Shown piece after piece: positions 43,280 through 52,763 of a stretch of DNA of 64,000 bases. The stretch is from assembly GCF_004116405.1 (NCBI RefSeq), contig NZ_SDIC01000001.1, positions 744,001-808,000 on the forward strand, written 5' to 3'. A model generated the notes under the pieces. The model was not told the DNA's origin. It made no database searches and was given only the letters and a program-made list of their open reading frames with translations. Numbering within the stretch: position 1 is the first letter of the stretch; every line of letters begins with the position of its first letter. The DNA comes from Halegenticoccus tardaugens. GTDB taxonomy: Archaea; Halobacteriota; Halobacteria; Halobacteriales; Haloferacaceae. The position numbers and the translations under genes are program-made.

Positions 43280-45285
43280 GGGACGACCGGATCGACGCGA
43301 GAAAGGAGGCCGCGAAGCTCGAGGAACCCGTCCGCGAAGCCGGCGCGCTGGCGCGGAAGCTCGGCCTGGACCCGTACCCGGTGAACTACTGGATCGTCGA
43401 CCACGACGAGATGAACCAGCTCATCGCCTACGGCGGGTTCCAGACCCGATATCCACACTGGCGCTGGGGGATGACGTACGACCGCCAGCGAAAGCAGGAC
43501 CAGTTCGGGATGGGGAAGGCGTTCGAGATCGTCAACAACGACAACCCCAGCCACGCGTTCCTGCAGGAGTCGAACTCGCTCTCGGACCAGAAGGCCGTGA
43601 TCACCCACGTCGAGGCGCACGCCGACTTCTTCGCGAACAACGAGTGGTTCGGCCTCTTCGCCGAGGGCGGCGACTCGTTGGCCGCGGCCGCGATGCTCGA
43701 ACAGCACGCGGAGGCGATCGGCCGGTACATGGACGACCCGGAGATCGACCGCGGCGAGGTCGAGGCGTTCATCGACGCGGTCCTCTGTCTGGAGGACACG
43801 ATCGACCAGCACCGCGCGTACGCGAAGGCGGGCAGCCCGCGCGAGCGCGAGGTCCGCGAGGACCTCCGCGAGCGCCTCGAACAGTTGCAGATCTCCGAGG
43901 ACGTCCGCAGACAGGTGTTCGACGAGGAGTGGCTCGAACGGCGCGAGGCCGCGGAGAAGGAGGCGGCGGAGCTCGAAGAGCCGAGAAAGGACGTGCTGGC
44001 GTTCCTCCGCGAGCACGGCCGGCGCTACGACGAGGAGAAGGGGCGCGCGGTCGAGATGGAGCCGTGGCAGAAGGACGTCCTCGACATGCTCCGCGAGGAG
44101 GCGTACTACTTCGCCGCCCAGAAGATGACGAAGGTGATGAACGAGGGGTGGGCCGCCTACTGGGAGTCGATGATGATGAGCGAGGAGCGGTTCGCGGGGA
44201 CCGACGAGTTCGTCACCTACGCCGACCACCAGGCGCGCGTGCTCGGGTCGCCCGGGCTCAACCCCTACAAGCTCGGCAAGGAGCTCTGGGAGTACGTCGA
44301 GAACACCACCAATCGCCGCGAGGTCGCCGATAAGCTCCTGCGGGTGGCGGGCGTCACGTGGCGGAACTTCCACGACGTCGTCGACTTCGACGAGGTGGAA
44401 CGACTCCTCCAGCCCGAGCCGGCCATCGACGCGGTGGGGTCCGACGCGCTGGGCGAACTGGCCGCGCTCGCCGAGGACGACCCGCGCGTCGACCGCGAGG
44501 CGCTCGATCGGGCGCGCGACGATCCGGAGGCGGTCGACGTCGACCGCTACCCCTGGAAGGTGCTCACCTACGACGGGCTCGCCGAGCGGCACTTCTCGCT
44601 CGTCAAGCCGCAGAATCGCGGGTTCCTCCGGCGCATCCGCCGCTCGGAACTCGAACAGCTCTCGCGGTACATGTTCGACGACGAACGGTACGGAACGGTC
44701 GAAGAGGCGATCGCCGACGTGAACTACGCCGTCGGGTGGGATCGGATGCGCGAAGTGCGCGAGAGCCACAACGACGTGACGTTCCTCGACGCCTTCCTCA
44801 CCCAGGAGTTCGTCACCGAGAACCACTACTTCACCTACGAGTACACGCGGGCGAGCGGCGACTTCCGCGTCACCAGCGACGCCTACGAGGACGTGAAGAA
44901 GAAGCTGCTCTTGCGCTTTACGAACTTCGGGAAGCCGACGATCTCCGTCTACGACGGCAACTACGACAACCGCGGCGAGTTGCTCCTCGGCCACCAGTAC
45001 AACGGCGTGATGCTCGACCTCGAACAGGCGAAGGGGGTCCTCGAACGCCTCTACGGCCTCTGGGGTCGCCCGGTGAACCTCATGACGATCGTGAAGGAGT
45101 ACGACGATCACGATCTCGAGATCGCCCGCCGCCGCAACCGCGAACCCGAGCCGATCGAGGTCGGACGGCGGATCCGCTACGACGGCGACTCCTTCGAGAC
45201 CCACGACCTCGAAACGGAGCTGAAAGACCGCATCGCCGCGAGCGACGTCGACTACGACACGAAACCCGACGACTGGCTCGCGTGA
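43276..45285 (+). CDS. SpoVR/YcgB family protein
   Basis: A 669-residue SpoVR-like protein. The family core begins [40 protein letters not shown] near residue 33 and continues through [15 protein letters not shown] and the [24 protein letters not shown]-like region. It is some 150 residues longer than E. coli YcgB (510), mainly from an acidic helical insert around residues 190-265. In Bacillus the protein is needed for spore cortex formation, but here, in a non-sporulating archaeon, it forms with PrkA and YeaH a stress-signalling module of unknown output. Last gene of the operon. Confidence 0.94.
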   Translation: MRDDRIDARKEAAKLEEPVREAGALARKLGLDPYPVNYWIVDHDEMNQLIAYGGFQTRYPHWRWGMTYDRQRKQDQFGMGKAFEIVNNDNPSHAFLQESNSLSDQKAVITHVEAHADFFANNEWFGLFAEGGDSLAAAAMLEQHAEAIGRYMDDPEIDRGEVEAFIDAVLCLEDTIDQHRAYAKAGSPREREVREDLRERLEQLQISEDVRRQVFDEEWLERREAAEKEAAELEEPRKDVLAFLREHGRRYDEEKGRAVEMEPWQKDVLDMLREEAYYFAAQKMTKVMNEGWAAYWESMMMSEERFAGTDEFVTYADHQARVLGSPGLNPYKLGKELWEYVENTTNRREVADKLLRVAGVTWRNFHDVVDFDEVERLLQPEPAIDAVGSDALGELAALAEDDPRVDREALDRARDDPEAVDVDRYPWKVLTYDGLAERHFSLVKPQNRGFLRRIRRSELEQLSRYMFDDERYGTVEEAIADVNYAVGWDRMREVRESHNDVTFLDAFLTQEFVTENHYFTYEYTRASGDFRVTSDAYEDVKKKLLLRFTNFGKPTISVYDGNYDNRGELLLGHQYNGVMLDLEQAKGVLERLYGLWGRPVNLMTIVKEYDDHDLEIARRRNREPEPIEVGRRIRYDGDSFETHDLETELKDRIAASDVDYDTKPDDWLA

Positions 45286-45487
45286 GCGGACGGATCACCG
45301 TCGTTCGGGCCGCGGTCTGCGGTCGCGATCGTCCGTGATCGACCCGACCGTCTTCGCGGAATAAATAGTCAATTCCGGCAATTTTCCTCATCGTTCGAAG
45401 TAGACCCGGCGTGCTATTTAATGTATATTTGAAAATAAAAAATTATTGGATAGATTGAAGCACTGTCAGAAGAGAGTCACCGTCGGG

Positions 45488-46051
45488 ATGAGTTCAGATG
45501 GGGCTAGCGAAGAACCGGCGGAGATGACGGACGACGGCGCGCTCGAATCGACCGAGATACACGACGTCCTCAGAAACGCCCGGCGGCGTCGCGTGCTCGA
45601 ACGGCTCAACGAATCCGGCGGCTCGGAGACCGTCCGGGAGCTGTCGGAGCACGTCGCGGGAATCGAGGCGGGGGAGACGCCCCCGCCCCGGAACGTCCGC
45701 CAGAGCGTCTACGTGTCGCTGCACCAGACGCACTTGCCGAAGCTCGACGATCTCGGGATCGTTTCGTACGATTCGGACGCCAAGGAGGTCGCGCTCGCAC
45801 AGCACGCCGACGAAGTGACCGTCTACCTCGAGGTCGTGCCGAAGTACGGGATCTCCTGGGGGGAGTACTACCTCGGTCTGGGGCTGCTCGGCCTGCTCGT
45901 GTTGCTGGCCGAGTCGTTCGGCGTTCCGGTGATCGGCGGGATCGATCCGACCGTCCTCTCCGGCGGCTTCTTCTCCCTCATCATCGTCTCGTCCGCGTAT
46001 CACATCACGACCCAACAGTGTTCGCTGTTTCACCGTCTTCGAGGTCGGTAA
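45488..46051 (+). CDS. Winged-helix regulator with two membrane helices
   Basis: A 187-residue protein with an N-terminal winged helix (about residues 25-105: IHDVLRNARRRRVLERLNESGGSETVRELSEHVAG) and two C-terminal hydrophobic helices (about residues 127-145 and 153-172). It belongs to a large haloarchaeal type of membrane-tethered DUF7344-like HTH proteins. Targets and signal are unknown. The ATG at 45488 is chosen over a TTG at 45446. The 45360-45460 stretch is strikingly AT-rich for this genome and supplies the promoter (ctatttaatg near 45413) and probably the terminator of the prkA operon. Confidence 0.82.
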   Translation: MSSDGASEEPAEMTDDGALESTEIHDVLRNARRRRVLERLNESGGSETVRELSEHVAGIEAGETPPPRNVRQSVYVSLHQTHLPKLDDLGIVSYDSDAKEVALAQHADEVTVYLEVVPKYGISWGEYYLGLGLLGLLVLLAESFGVPVIGGIDPTVLSGGFFSLIIVSSAYHITTQQCSLFHRLRGR

Positions 46052-46129
46052 TCCCCGTCGACGCGGGTGTCGAGCGAATCGTCTCGGTCGCTGCGGTCGC
46101 TTCAGAAACGCTCGCTTCGTTCGTGAAAA

Positions 46130-46204
46130 TGCTCGGTCGGGGATTTGAACCCCGGTCATCGGCTCGAAAGGCCGAAATGATTGGCCGGACTACACCAACC
46201 GAGC
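46130..46204 (-). tRNA. tRNA-Glu (anticodon TTC)
   Basis: Read on the minus strand from 46204: acceptor GCTCGGT pairs with ACCGAGC, discriminator A at 46130. Anticodon stem TCGGC/GCCGA encloses CTTTCGA, anticodon TTC reading GAA/GAG. T arm GGGG-TTCAAAT-CCCC. 75 nt, no intron, no encoded CCA. A TTTAAA box at 46231-46236 lies 27-32 nt upstream, an ordinary archaeal tRNA promoter. Confidence 0.96.
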
Positions 46205-46230
46205 GCGTTTGAAATTGGCTCGGGAAATCG

Positions 46231-46236
46231 TTTAAA
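46231..46236 (-). promoter_or_regulatory. TATA box of tRNA-Glu
   Basis: TTTAAA centred about 29 nt before the mature tRNA 5' end, in an otherwise GC-rich stretch. The position fits transcription starting at or very near the tRNA. Confidence 0.6.
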
Positions 46237-46259
46237 GATTCCGTTACGGCGTCGGAGTG

Positions 46260-48257
46260 CTACTTCCCTTCGAACTCCGGCTCGCGGTCGCCCACGAACG
46301 CGGTGATCCCTTCCATCAGGTCGTCGGTGTTCATGAGGTGGCCGAACGCCTGCGCTTCGATCTCCAGCCCCGCCTCGATGTCCTCGCGGCCCCGAAGCAT
46401 CGCGCGCTTCGTGAACGCCTGCGCGATCGGCGGCCCGCCGGCGAGCCGCGTCGCGAGTTCCATCGCGCGGTCGAGCAGCTCGTCGTTTCCGACCACCTCG
46501 TTCACGAAGCCGTACCGCTCCATCGTCTCCGCGCCGAACCGCTCGCCGGTGAAGATGATCTCCTTCGCGCGGCCCTCGCCGACGACGTGACGCAGGCGTT
46601 GGGTGCCGCCCCAGCCGGGAAGGAGGCCGAGGTTGTGCTCCGGCTGGCCGAGCTCGGAGCGCTCGCTCGCGACGCGCAGATCCGCGCAGGTGGCGAGCTC
46701 CATCCCGCCGCCGAGGCAGTAGCCGTCGATGCCCGCGACGACGGGCACGTCGCACGATTCGAGCTTGCCGAACGTCGCCTGTCCCTTCCGCGAGAGCTCG
46801 ACGGCGGCGAGGGCGTCCGCGCCGCCCGCGGCCATGCTCTGGACGTCCGCGCCGGCCGAGAAAGCGCGGTCGCCCTCGCCCGTGATGAGGATCGCGCGGA
46901 CCCCCTCGTCGGCTTCGAGCGCGTCGATCGCCGCGTCGAGGTCGTCCAGCAGTTCCGCGCTGATCGTGTTCATCCGGTGCGGGCGATCGAGCACGACGTG
47001 ACCCACGCGCCCCTCGCGCTCGATCCGGATCGTCTCGAAGTCGAGCGCGCCGCCCGCTCCGTTCGCTCCGGCGGCGTTCTCCGCGTTCCCGCCGTGGAAC
47101 GTCGAGCCGGACTCGGCCAGTTCGCGGAGGTAGGAGACGGCGTCGTAGCGCGCCTCGCCGGTCTCCTCGTGTAAGTCGTCGAGGCGGTCGACGAGCGACT
47201 CGATCCCGGCGTCGTCGGCCATCTTCGCCGGCCCGTCCGGGAAGCCCGCGCCGAGCTGGACCGCGCGGTCGATCGCCGCGGCGTCGGCGACCTCGTTCTC
47301 GACGAGGCCCGCGACCTCGTTCGCCATGAGCGCGGTCAGTCGCTCGCGGACGTCCTCGCGGCCCTCGTCGCTCGGGATCTCCGCCCCGTCGCCCCCCTCG
47401 TAGTCGTAGAAGCCCGCGCCGGTCTTCTTGCCGAGATCGCCGTCATCGACCTTCTCTTCGAGCAGCGGGCAGGGCCGGTAGGCGTCGCCGAGCACCTCGT
47501 GCATGTATTCGAGGACGTGGTAGCCGACGTCGATGCCGACCTGGTCTGCGAGTTCGAAGCTCCCCATCGGCAGGCCCATGTCGAACTTGGTCGTGCTGTC
47601 GACTTCCGCGACGGTGGCGTCGCCCTCGCGGACGATCCACGCGGCCTCGTTCATCAGCGGGACGAGCACCCGGTTGACGATGAAGCCGGGGCTGTCCTTG
47701 CGGACGCGCACCGGCGTCTTGTCCATCGACTCCGCCAACCCCTCGATCAGGCCGAGCGTCTCGTCGGCCGTGTGCGCGCCGGAGATCACCTCGACGAGCG
47801 GCATCCGGACCGGGGGGTTGAAAAAGTGCATCCCGCAGAACCGCTCGGGTCGCCCCGTGACCTCCGACAGCTCCGTGACGGAGAGACTCGACGTGTTGGT
47901 CGCGAACACCGTGCGGTCGGGGGCGTGCGACGCCAGTTCGCCGTACACCTCCTTTTTGATCTCCATCTTCTCCGGCACCGCCTCGATCACCACGTCGGCG
48001 TCCGCGACGGCCGGTTCGAGGTCGACGAACGTCTCGATCCGGCCGAGCGCCGCGTCCGCCTCGTCCTCGCCGATTCGCTCGTTCTCCGCCAGTTTTCCGA
48101 GGCTCCACTCGATCTGGTCGTACCCGTTCCGCACGAACTCCTCGTTGATGTCGCGCAGCGCGACGTCGTAGCCGGCGAGGGCCGCGACCTCGGCGATGCC
48201 GTGACCCATGTTGCCCGCTCCGAGAACCGCGACGGTGTTGACGTCGGATAACTCCAT
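46260..48257 (-). CDS. 3-hydroxyacyl-CoA dehydrogenase / enoyl-CoA hydratase fusion
   Basis: A 665-residue bifunctional beta-oxidation enzyme. The N-terminal NAD-binding dehydrogenase (VAVLGAGNMGHGIAEVAALAGYDV near residue 9; FATNTSSLSVTEL; CGMHFFNPPVRMPLVEV with the catalytic His) is joined by an Ala/Gly linker near residue 400 to a crotonase domain (FSAGADVQSM and GIDGYCLGGGMELATCADLRVAS oxyanion-hole segments; the catalytic Glu pair region in ELGQPEHNLGLLPGWGGTQRL). This is the reverse of the bacterial FadB/FadJ order and is known in archaea. The start MELSDVNTVAVLG at 48257 is preferred over an ATG at 48287. No beta-oxidation partners adjacent. Confidence 0.94.
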   Translation of the reverse strand: MELSDVNTVAVLGAGNMGHGIAEVAALAGYDVALRDINEEFVRNGYDQIEWSLGKLAENERIGEDEADAALGRIETFVDLEPAVADADVVIEAVPEKMEIKKEVYGELASHAPDRTVFATNTSSLSVTELSEVTGRPERFCGMHFFNPPVRMPLVEVISGAHTADETLGLIEGLAESMDKTPVRVRKDSPGFIVNRVLVPLMNEAAWIVREGDATVAEVDSTTKFDMGLPMGSFELADQVGIDVGYHVLEYMHEVLGDAYRPCPLLEEKVDDGDLGKKTGAGFYDYEGGDGAEIPSDEGREDVRERLTALMANEVAGLVENEVADAAAIDRAVQLGAGFPDGPAKMADDAGIESLVDRLDDLHEETGEARYDAVSYLRELAESGSTFHGGNAENAAGANGAGGALDFETIRIEREGRVGHVVLDRPHRMNTISAELLDDLDAAIDALEADEGVRAILITGEGDRAFSAGADVQSMAAGGADALAAVELSRKGQATFGKLESCDVPVVAGIDGYCLGGGMELATCADLRVASERSELGQPEHNLGLLPGWGGTQRLRHVVGEGRAKEIIFTGERFGAETMERYGFVNEVVGNDELLDRAMELATRLAGGPPIAQAFTKRAMLRGREDIEAGLEIEAQAFGHLMNTDDLMEGITAFVGDREPEFEGK

Positions 48258-48323
48258 AGCCGATGGCTCGGCTGCCGGCGGTTTCAACGTTTCCCTCGTC
48301 CGGGTGAAAAACTCGAAGATCGT

Positions 48324-48656
48324 TTATTCTGCCGCCCGTCCACCGTCGGGACGGTCGTAGACGAACACCGCTCCCGCCGTCTCGACGACGATGAGAAAGC
48401 CCCAGTGTTCGAAGATGACGATCCCGTCCGTCCGCGGCGTTCCGTCGTACTGGGCTCGGAACAGGCCGTCGAGCGCGTCGGGGTCGATCGCGTCGTTCAG
48501 CGGCTCGTCGGACGTCGTCCGCGACCGGCGGACCGCGTTGACGGCGTCGACGACGGCGGTGCTCAGCTCTTCGTCCTCCTCGAGCGCGTACCTGAGCAGA
48601 CAGTTCCCGGTGCCGCGTCGGAGGCGCCGCAGGACGTTCGATTGCTCGGAAACCAT
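48324..48656 (-). CDS. HalOD1 output-domain protein
   Basis: A 110-residue protein mostly made of the HalOD1 domain (about residues 28-103): LSTAVVDAVNAVRR, PLNDAIDPDALDGLF, and the C-terminal GIVIFEHWGFLIVVETAGAVFVY. HalOD1 is a haloarchaeal domain thought to be an output module of signal transduction, often stand-alone and of unknown partner. It lies 66 nt upstream of the fused beta-oxidation gene in the same direction, so they could share a transcript. Confidence 0.8.
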   Translation of the reverse strand: MVSEQSNVLRRLRRGTGNCLLRYALEEDEELSTAVVDAVNAVRRSRTTSDEPLNDAIDPDALDGLFRAQYDGTPRTDGIVIFEHWGFLIVVETAGAVFVYDRPDGGRAAE

Positions 48657-48773
48657 AGTTCGTTCTATTTAAACCTCCAGCTGATTTAGGACATTAGATG
48701 AGTAACGGTAACGGGGTTGAATAGTTCACGATTTCGTGTCGCGCGGACTCCCCCGCGTCGACACCGATCTCCG

Positions 48774-50132
48774 CTATTCGAGGTACTCCTCTTCCCGCTC
48801 GTCGTCGGGGACGTCCGCGTCGGCCCGACGACGGACGTCGACGCGGTAGTGTTCGAGGATGTCCCGGCCGAGGAGCAGCGGGTAGTCCATGTGGCTCCGG
48901 TCCTCGACGCTCGCCGTCACCGTGTGCTGTTTGCCGCCGATCCCGATGACGAGGTCGACGACGGGTCGGGCCTTGCCGCGCTTCATACTCCCTGACTTGA
49001 CGCGCGTCATGCTCTTTATCGGGCCCGCGCCGATCTCGGCGGCGAGGCGGGTGTCGATGCTGGTTCGCGTCGCGCCCGTGTCGGACTTCGCGAGCGCCTG
49101 CGTCGACCCGCTCGTCCCGCTGACGACGACTTCCTCGATGTAGCCGATGATCGGGGCCTCCTCCTGTTCCGGCGGCTCGACCCGGGGCATGCTCGCGGGC
49201 GCGGAGTCGTCGAGCGTCGCCGAGAGCTCCGCGACGCGCTCGTCGTCGACCTCCCCACCGGCCGCCTCGACGGCCATCTTCGCGATGTACGGCGCGGGAC
49301 TCCGGCCGGTCGCCTTGTACAGGCCCTTGAAGCCGGCGGTGGGGTTGACTTCGAGGACGAACCAGCCGGCGTCGCCCTCCACGAGGTCGACGCCGGCGTA
49401 GTCGAGACCCATGACCTCGGTCGCGTAGAGCGCGGTTTCCGCCGCCGCTTCCGGCAGTTCGTCGGTCGCGTTCTGCACGTCGCCGCCGAGGGCGACGTTC
49501 GTCCGCCAGTCCCCCTCCGGGGCGTAGCGGTACATCGCGCCGATGATCTCGTCGCCGACGACGTACACCCGGAGATCGCGGTGGCGGGTCTCGTCGCGCT
49601 CTATGAGCTTCTGGAGGAACGCCTGCCGGTTGCCGACCTTCGGGTTGACCGGGTCGGTCAGGTCGACCTTCCACGTCCCGCCGCCGTGGGTTCCGATGGC
49701 GGTCTTGTAGACGCCGACGGAGCCGAAGCGCCCCCGGTCCTGGTTGAGGCGGTCGTTCGACAGCGCGAGCAGCGCGTCCGGCACCTGGATGTTCCAGTTC
49801 GCGAGCGTCGCCGCCGTCGCGAACTTGTGGATCGCCGTGAGCACCGCGTCGGGTTCGTTCAACATCGGACGGATCCGGTTGAACGTCGTCGCCAGCCCCA
49901 GAAGCTCGGCGGGTTCTTCGGTGTTCGAGAGGAGCAGCCGGTTCGCGACGACGTCGATCTCGGGTTCGACGGTGAGTTCGCTGTCCTCGATGTTGATGGC
50001 GGTGTTCTCCCGGCGCAACCACACGCCCGCGTGACCCAGATCGTCGACGGCGTTCAGGATGGCCTTCGTCTCCTTGCTGTTGTGTAGCGACAATACGCCG
50101 ACACGAACGTCGTCCCCGTCTGTGATTCCCAT
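48774..50132 (-). CDS. RimK-like ATP-grasp ligase fused to RimB-type retropepsin-like protease domain
   Basis: A 452-residue two-domain protein. Residues ~1-285 are a RimK/LysX ATP-grasp ligase (GVYKTAIGTHGGGTWKVDL, GLDYAGVDLVEGDAGWFVLEVNPTAGFKGLYKATG). Residues ~320-440 are a RimB-type domain (PF05618-like) with the aspartic-protease-like motif SDTGATRTSID, Asp near 351, and the LLLGRDIL segment. In bacteria RimK adds glutamates to ribosomal protein S6 and RimB removes or trims them; here both are in one chain. Divergent from an aspartoacylase-like gene. ATGs at 50144 and 50168 are alternative starts. Confidence 0.88.
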   Translation of the reverse strand: MGITDGDDVRVGVLSLHNSKETKAILNAVDDLGHAGVWLRRENTAINIEDSELTVEPEIDVVANRLLLSNTEEPAELLGLATTFNRIRPMLNEPDAVLTAIHKFATAATLANWNIQVPDALLALSNDRLNQDRGRFGSVGVYKTAIGTHGGGTWKVDLTDPVNPKVGNRQAFLQKLIERDETRHRDLRVYVVGDEIIGAMYRYAPEGDWRTNVALGGDVQNATDELPEAAAETALYATEVMGLDYAGVDLVEGDAGWFVLEVNPTAGFKGLYKATGRSPAPYIAKMAVEAAGGEVDDERVAELSATLDDSAPASMPRVEPPEQEEAPIIGYIEEVVVSGTSGSTQALAKSDTGATRTSIDTRLAAEIGAGPIKSMTRVKSGSMKRGKARPVVDLVIGIGGKQHTVTASVEDRSHMDYPLLLGRDILEHYRVDVRRRADADVPDDEREEEYLE

Positions 50133-50263
50133 GTGGAAGAACATACTCGCCGCCGGTTTCAAAGACATACCGGTCTCTCAGCCGCTTAAACGACGATACA
50201 GGTCCGGTAACTGATGATTAACGGGGAGAAACGACAACGTACCGTCCGCGGATCGTGAAGGAC

Positions 50264-50272
50264 GATTTATAT
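50264..50272 (+). promoter_or_regulatory. TATA box of the aspartoacylase-like gene
   Basis: gatttatatg at 50263-50272 lies about 28 nt before the ATG at 50295, predicting an essentially leaderless mRNA. Because this box contains the in-frame ATG at 50271, that upstream ATG cannot be the start. Confidence 0.65.
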
Positions 50273-50294
50273 GCGACCGTCGCCGAGTAGGGGT

Positions 50295-51320
50295 ATGAGC
50301 GACGACGGGGCCTTCACCTACAACGGGGGGAAGGTCGAGCCGGGGGAGACGCAGAACCTCCGGTACGGGATCAGCGAGACGTACCTCGGCGATCCGGTTC
50401 GAATCCCGGTCACCATCGTGAACGGCGAACTGCCGGGACCGACGGTGTACCTCTCCGCGGCGGCGCACGGCGACGAGCTCAACGGGATCGAGGTCGTCCG
50501 CGAGGTGGCCCACGAGTGGAACCTCGCCGACCTCGCCGGCACGCTCGTCTGCCTCCCGGTGATGAACGTCCCCGGCTTCCTGTTCCAGCAACGGTACCTT
50601 CCGATCTACGACCGCGACCTCAACCGCTCGTTTCCGGGGCGAGCCGACTCGACGAGCGCGAAGCGGATGGCGCACGTCATCTTCGAGAACTTCATCGACC
50701 CCTGCGACTTCGGGCTGGACTTTCACACCTCGACGCGCGGTCGCACCAACATGCTGCACGTGCGCGCGGACATGTCGGCTCCGGGCGTCGCCCGTCTGGC
50801 GAAGGCGTTCGGAACGAACGTCATCATCGACAGCGAGGGGCCCGAAGGGACGCTCCGCGGGGAGGCGACGATGGCCGGCACGCCGACGATCACCCTCGAG
50901 ATGGGCGAGGCGCACAGGTTCCAGCGCGGGCTCATCGACGAGGCGCTCGCCGGCGTCGAGAGCGTGTTCGCCGAGTACGGCCTGATGGCGTCCAAAACGG
51001 TCCGCTGGCCGGGCTGGCGGACCGTGATCACGGGGGACAGGGAGAAGACCTGGATCCGCGCGGACGCGGGGGGCATCGTCGACATGCACTTCGAGCGGGG
51101 GGCGCTCGTCCACGAGGGCGACCGCATCTGCACCATCACCAACCCGTTCAAGGACGACAACGTCGTCGTCGAAGCGCCCTTCACGGGGCTGCTCGTGGGC
51201 ATCCTTGAGAACCCGGTGGTCTACCCCGGCAACCCGCTCTGCCACCTCGTCGAACTGGACGACGAGACGAGACGCGCCGTCCAACGCGAGCAGTCCCCGG
51301 ACTCCGACGAAGGGACGTGA
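50295..51320 (+). CDS. Succinylglutamate desuccinylase/aspartoacylase-family zinc hydrolase
   Basis: A 341-residue AstE/AspA-type M14-like metallohydrolase. The zinc site is AAAHGDELNGIEVVRE (His and Glu, near residue 58) with the third ligand His in GLDFHTSTRGRTN near 148; catalytic Glu in TLEMGEAHRF. The C-terminal ~80 residues form a biotinyl-lipoyl-like beta sandwich (GGIVDMHFERGALVHEGDRICTI). Such enzymes remove acyl or amino acid groups from amides. It is divergent from the RimK-RimB fusion, suggesting a joint role in adding and removing glutamate-type modifications. The link is inference. Confidence 0.9.
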   Translation: MSDDGAFTYNGGKVEPGETQNLRYGISETYLGDPVRIPVTIVNGELPGPTVYLSAAAHGDELNGIEVVREVAHEWNLADLAGTLVCLPVMNVPGFLFQQRYLPIYDRDLNRSFPGRADSTSAKRMAHVIFENFIDPCDFGLDFHTSTRGRTNMLHVRADMSAPGVARLAKAFGTNVIIDSEGPEGTLRGEATMAGTPTITLEMGEAHRFQRGLIDEALAGVESVFAEYGLMASKTVRWPGWRTVITGDREKTWIRADAGGIVDMHFERGALVHEGDRICTITNPFKDDNVVVEAPFTGLLVGILENPVVYPGNPLCHLVELDDETRRAVQREQSPDSDEGT

Positions 51321-51485
51321 GCGCGAGGAAGCCGAGGGACCGAAAGGACGGGGAGAGCACACGTCCGTCGGCGCGAAATCCCGCGAGAACCGCCGCGAAG
51401 ACCGGATATTCCCGACGCTCGGACACTACGTGTTTCTTAGTTGAGATATATTTATGCGGCTGAGCGGCCATACTCTCACGTTGCC

Positions 51486-52727
51486 ATGACACACGTCATC
51501 AATAGGCGCACATTCCTCGCCGGCGTCGGCGCGGCGGGGATCGGACTGGCCGGATCCGTCGGGAGCGTACACGGCCAGCAGGGGGGGCAAGAACTCAGGG
51601 TCGGCGTCCTGCAGCCGGTGACGGGCGATCTGGCGTCCGTCGGCATCCCGATACGGGACGCCGCCCTGCTGCCGGCGATTCAACTCAACGACGCGGGCAC
51701 CGACTACCGGATCGTCACGCAGGCCGAAGACACCCAGACCGATCCGCAGGCCGGGATCAGCGCGGCGCAGGCGCTCGTCGACGCCGGTTACCCGTCGATC
51801 ACCGGTCCCGCGGCCTCGGAGGTGACGATCCAGGTGGCGCAGAACGTCCTGATTCCGAATCAGGTCGTCGGTTGCTCGCCGTCGAGCACGGCACCGGAGA
51901 TCACCGGGCTGCAGGACGACGGGTTCGTCTGGCGCACGTGCCCGAGTGACGCCGTCCAGGGGCAGGTGCTCGCGCAGGTCGCCGCCAACCGGGTGAACGC
52001 CTCGTCGGTGTCGATCATGTTCGTCAACAACTCCTACGGGCAGGCGCTCGCGAACAGCTTCGCGCAGTCGTTCGACGGCGAGATTCCGGCGCGAGTCGCC
52101 TTCGAGCAGGTGCAGTCGTCCTACGCGGCGCAGCTACAGGAGGCGCTCGCGAGCCAACCGGACGCGCTGTTGATCATCTCCTACCCCGAGAGCGGCAACC
52201 AGCTGTTCCGCGACTTCTACTCCAGTTACAGCCGCGACATCCAGATCCTCGTGACCGACGGGCTCCGCGATCCGGAGCTGCCCGGAAACGTCGGCCAACC
52301 GCTGACGAACGTCATCGGAACGGCGCCGTCGGCCGCCGGCCCGGCCCAGCAGTTCTTCACGCAGCAGTACCAGCGAGAGTACGGCAGCGCCCCCGGCGTC
52401 TTCACCGCGCAGGCGTACGACGCGACCGCCATCCAGATCCTCGCCAACGTCGCCGGCGGGGCGCGGAATCGGGGGCCGCCCGTCCGCGACAACATGCAGG
52501 CCGTGGCGAACCCGCCCGGGCGGGCCGTCGGCCCGAACAACCTGCCCGACGCGCTGGCGCTGGCCGCGAACGGGACCGAGATCAACTACCAGGGCGCGTC
52601 TAGCAGCGTCACGTTCGACGACAACGGCGACGTGACGACGGCCGCGTACGAGATCTTCACCTACACCGAAGGGGGTGGGATCGAACAGCTCGACGTCGTC
52701 GAGTTCCAGACGGATCGGGGGAACTGA
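51486..52727 (+). CDS. Branched-chain amino acid-type ABC transporter substrate-binding protein
   Basis: A 413-residue type I periplasmic-binding-fold protein of the LivJ class. The N-terminus NRRTFLAGVGAAGIGLAGSVGSVHGQQ is a Tat-like signal with a signal-peptidase-I-type end. There is no lipobox Cys and no C-terminal membrane helix, so its anchoring is unclear. LRVGVLQPVTGDLASVGIPI and GPAASEVTIQVAQNV are family motifs. It probably serves the LivHMGF genes 4-9 kb downstream on the other strand. A TATA-like atatattt at 51447 precedes it. The ligand could be an amino acid, urea or amide. Confidence 0.88.
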   Translation: MTHVINRRTFLAGVGAAGIGLAGSVGSVHGQQGGQELRVGVLQPVTGDLASVGIPIRDAALLPAIQLNDAGTDYRIVTQAEDTQTDPQAGISAAQALVDAGYPSITGPAASEVTIQVAQNVLIPNQVVGCSPSSTAPEITGLQDDGFVWRTCPSDAVQGQVLAQVAANRVNASSVSIMFVNNSYGQALANSFAQSFDGEIPARVAFEQVQSSYAAQLQEALASQPDALLIISYPESGNQLFRDFYSSYSRDIQILVTDGLRDPELPGNVGQPLTNVIGTAPSAAGPAQQFFTQQYQREYGSAPGVFTAQAYDATAIQILANVAGGARNRGPPVRDNMQAVANPPGRAVGPNNLPDALALAANGTEINYQGASSSVTFDDNGDVTTAAYEIFTYTEGGGIEQLDVVEFQTDRGN

Positions 52728-52763
52728 CGCCGTCGACACCCTTCGAGGGAACGTCGGGTTCAG

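Noticed and set aside
50271-50294. ATG at 50271 as start of the aspartoacylase-like gene
   Set aside because: It lies inside the TATA box, upstream of the predicted transcription start; the ATG at 50295 fits a leaderless message.
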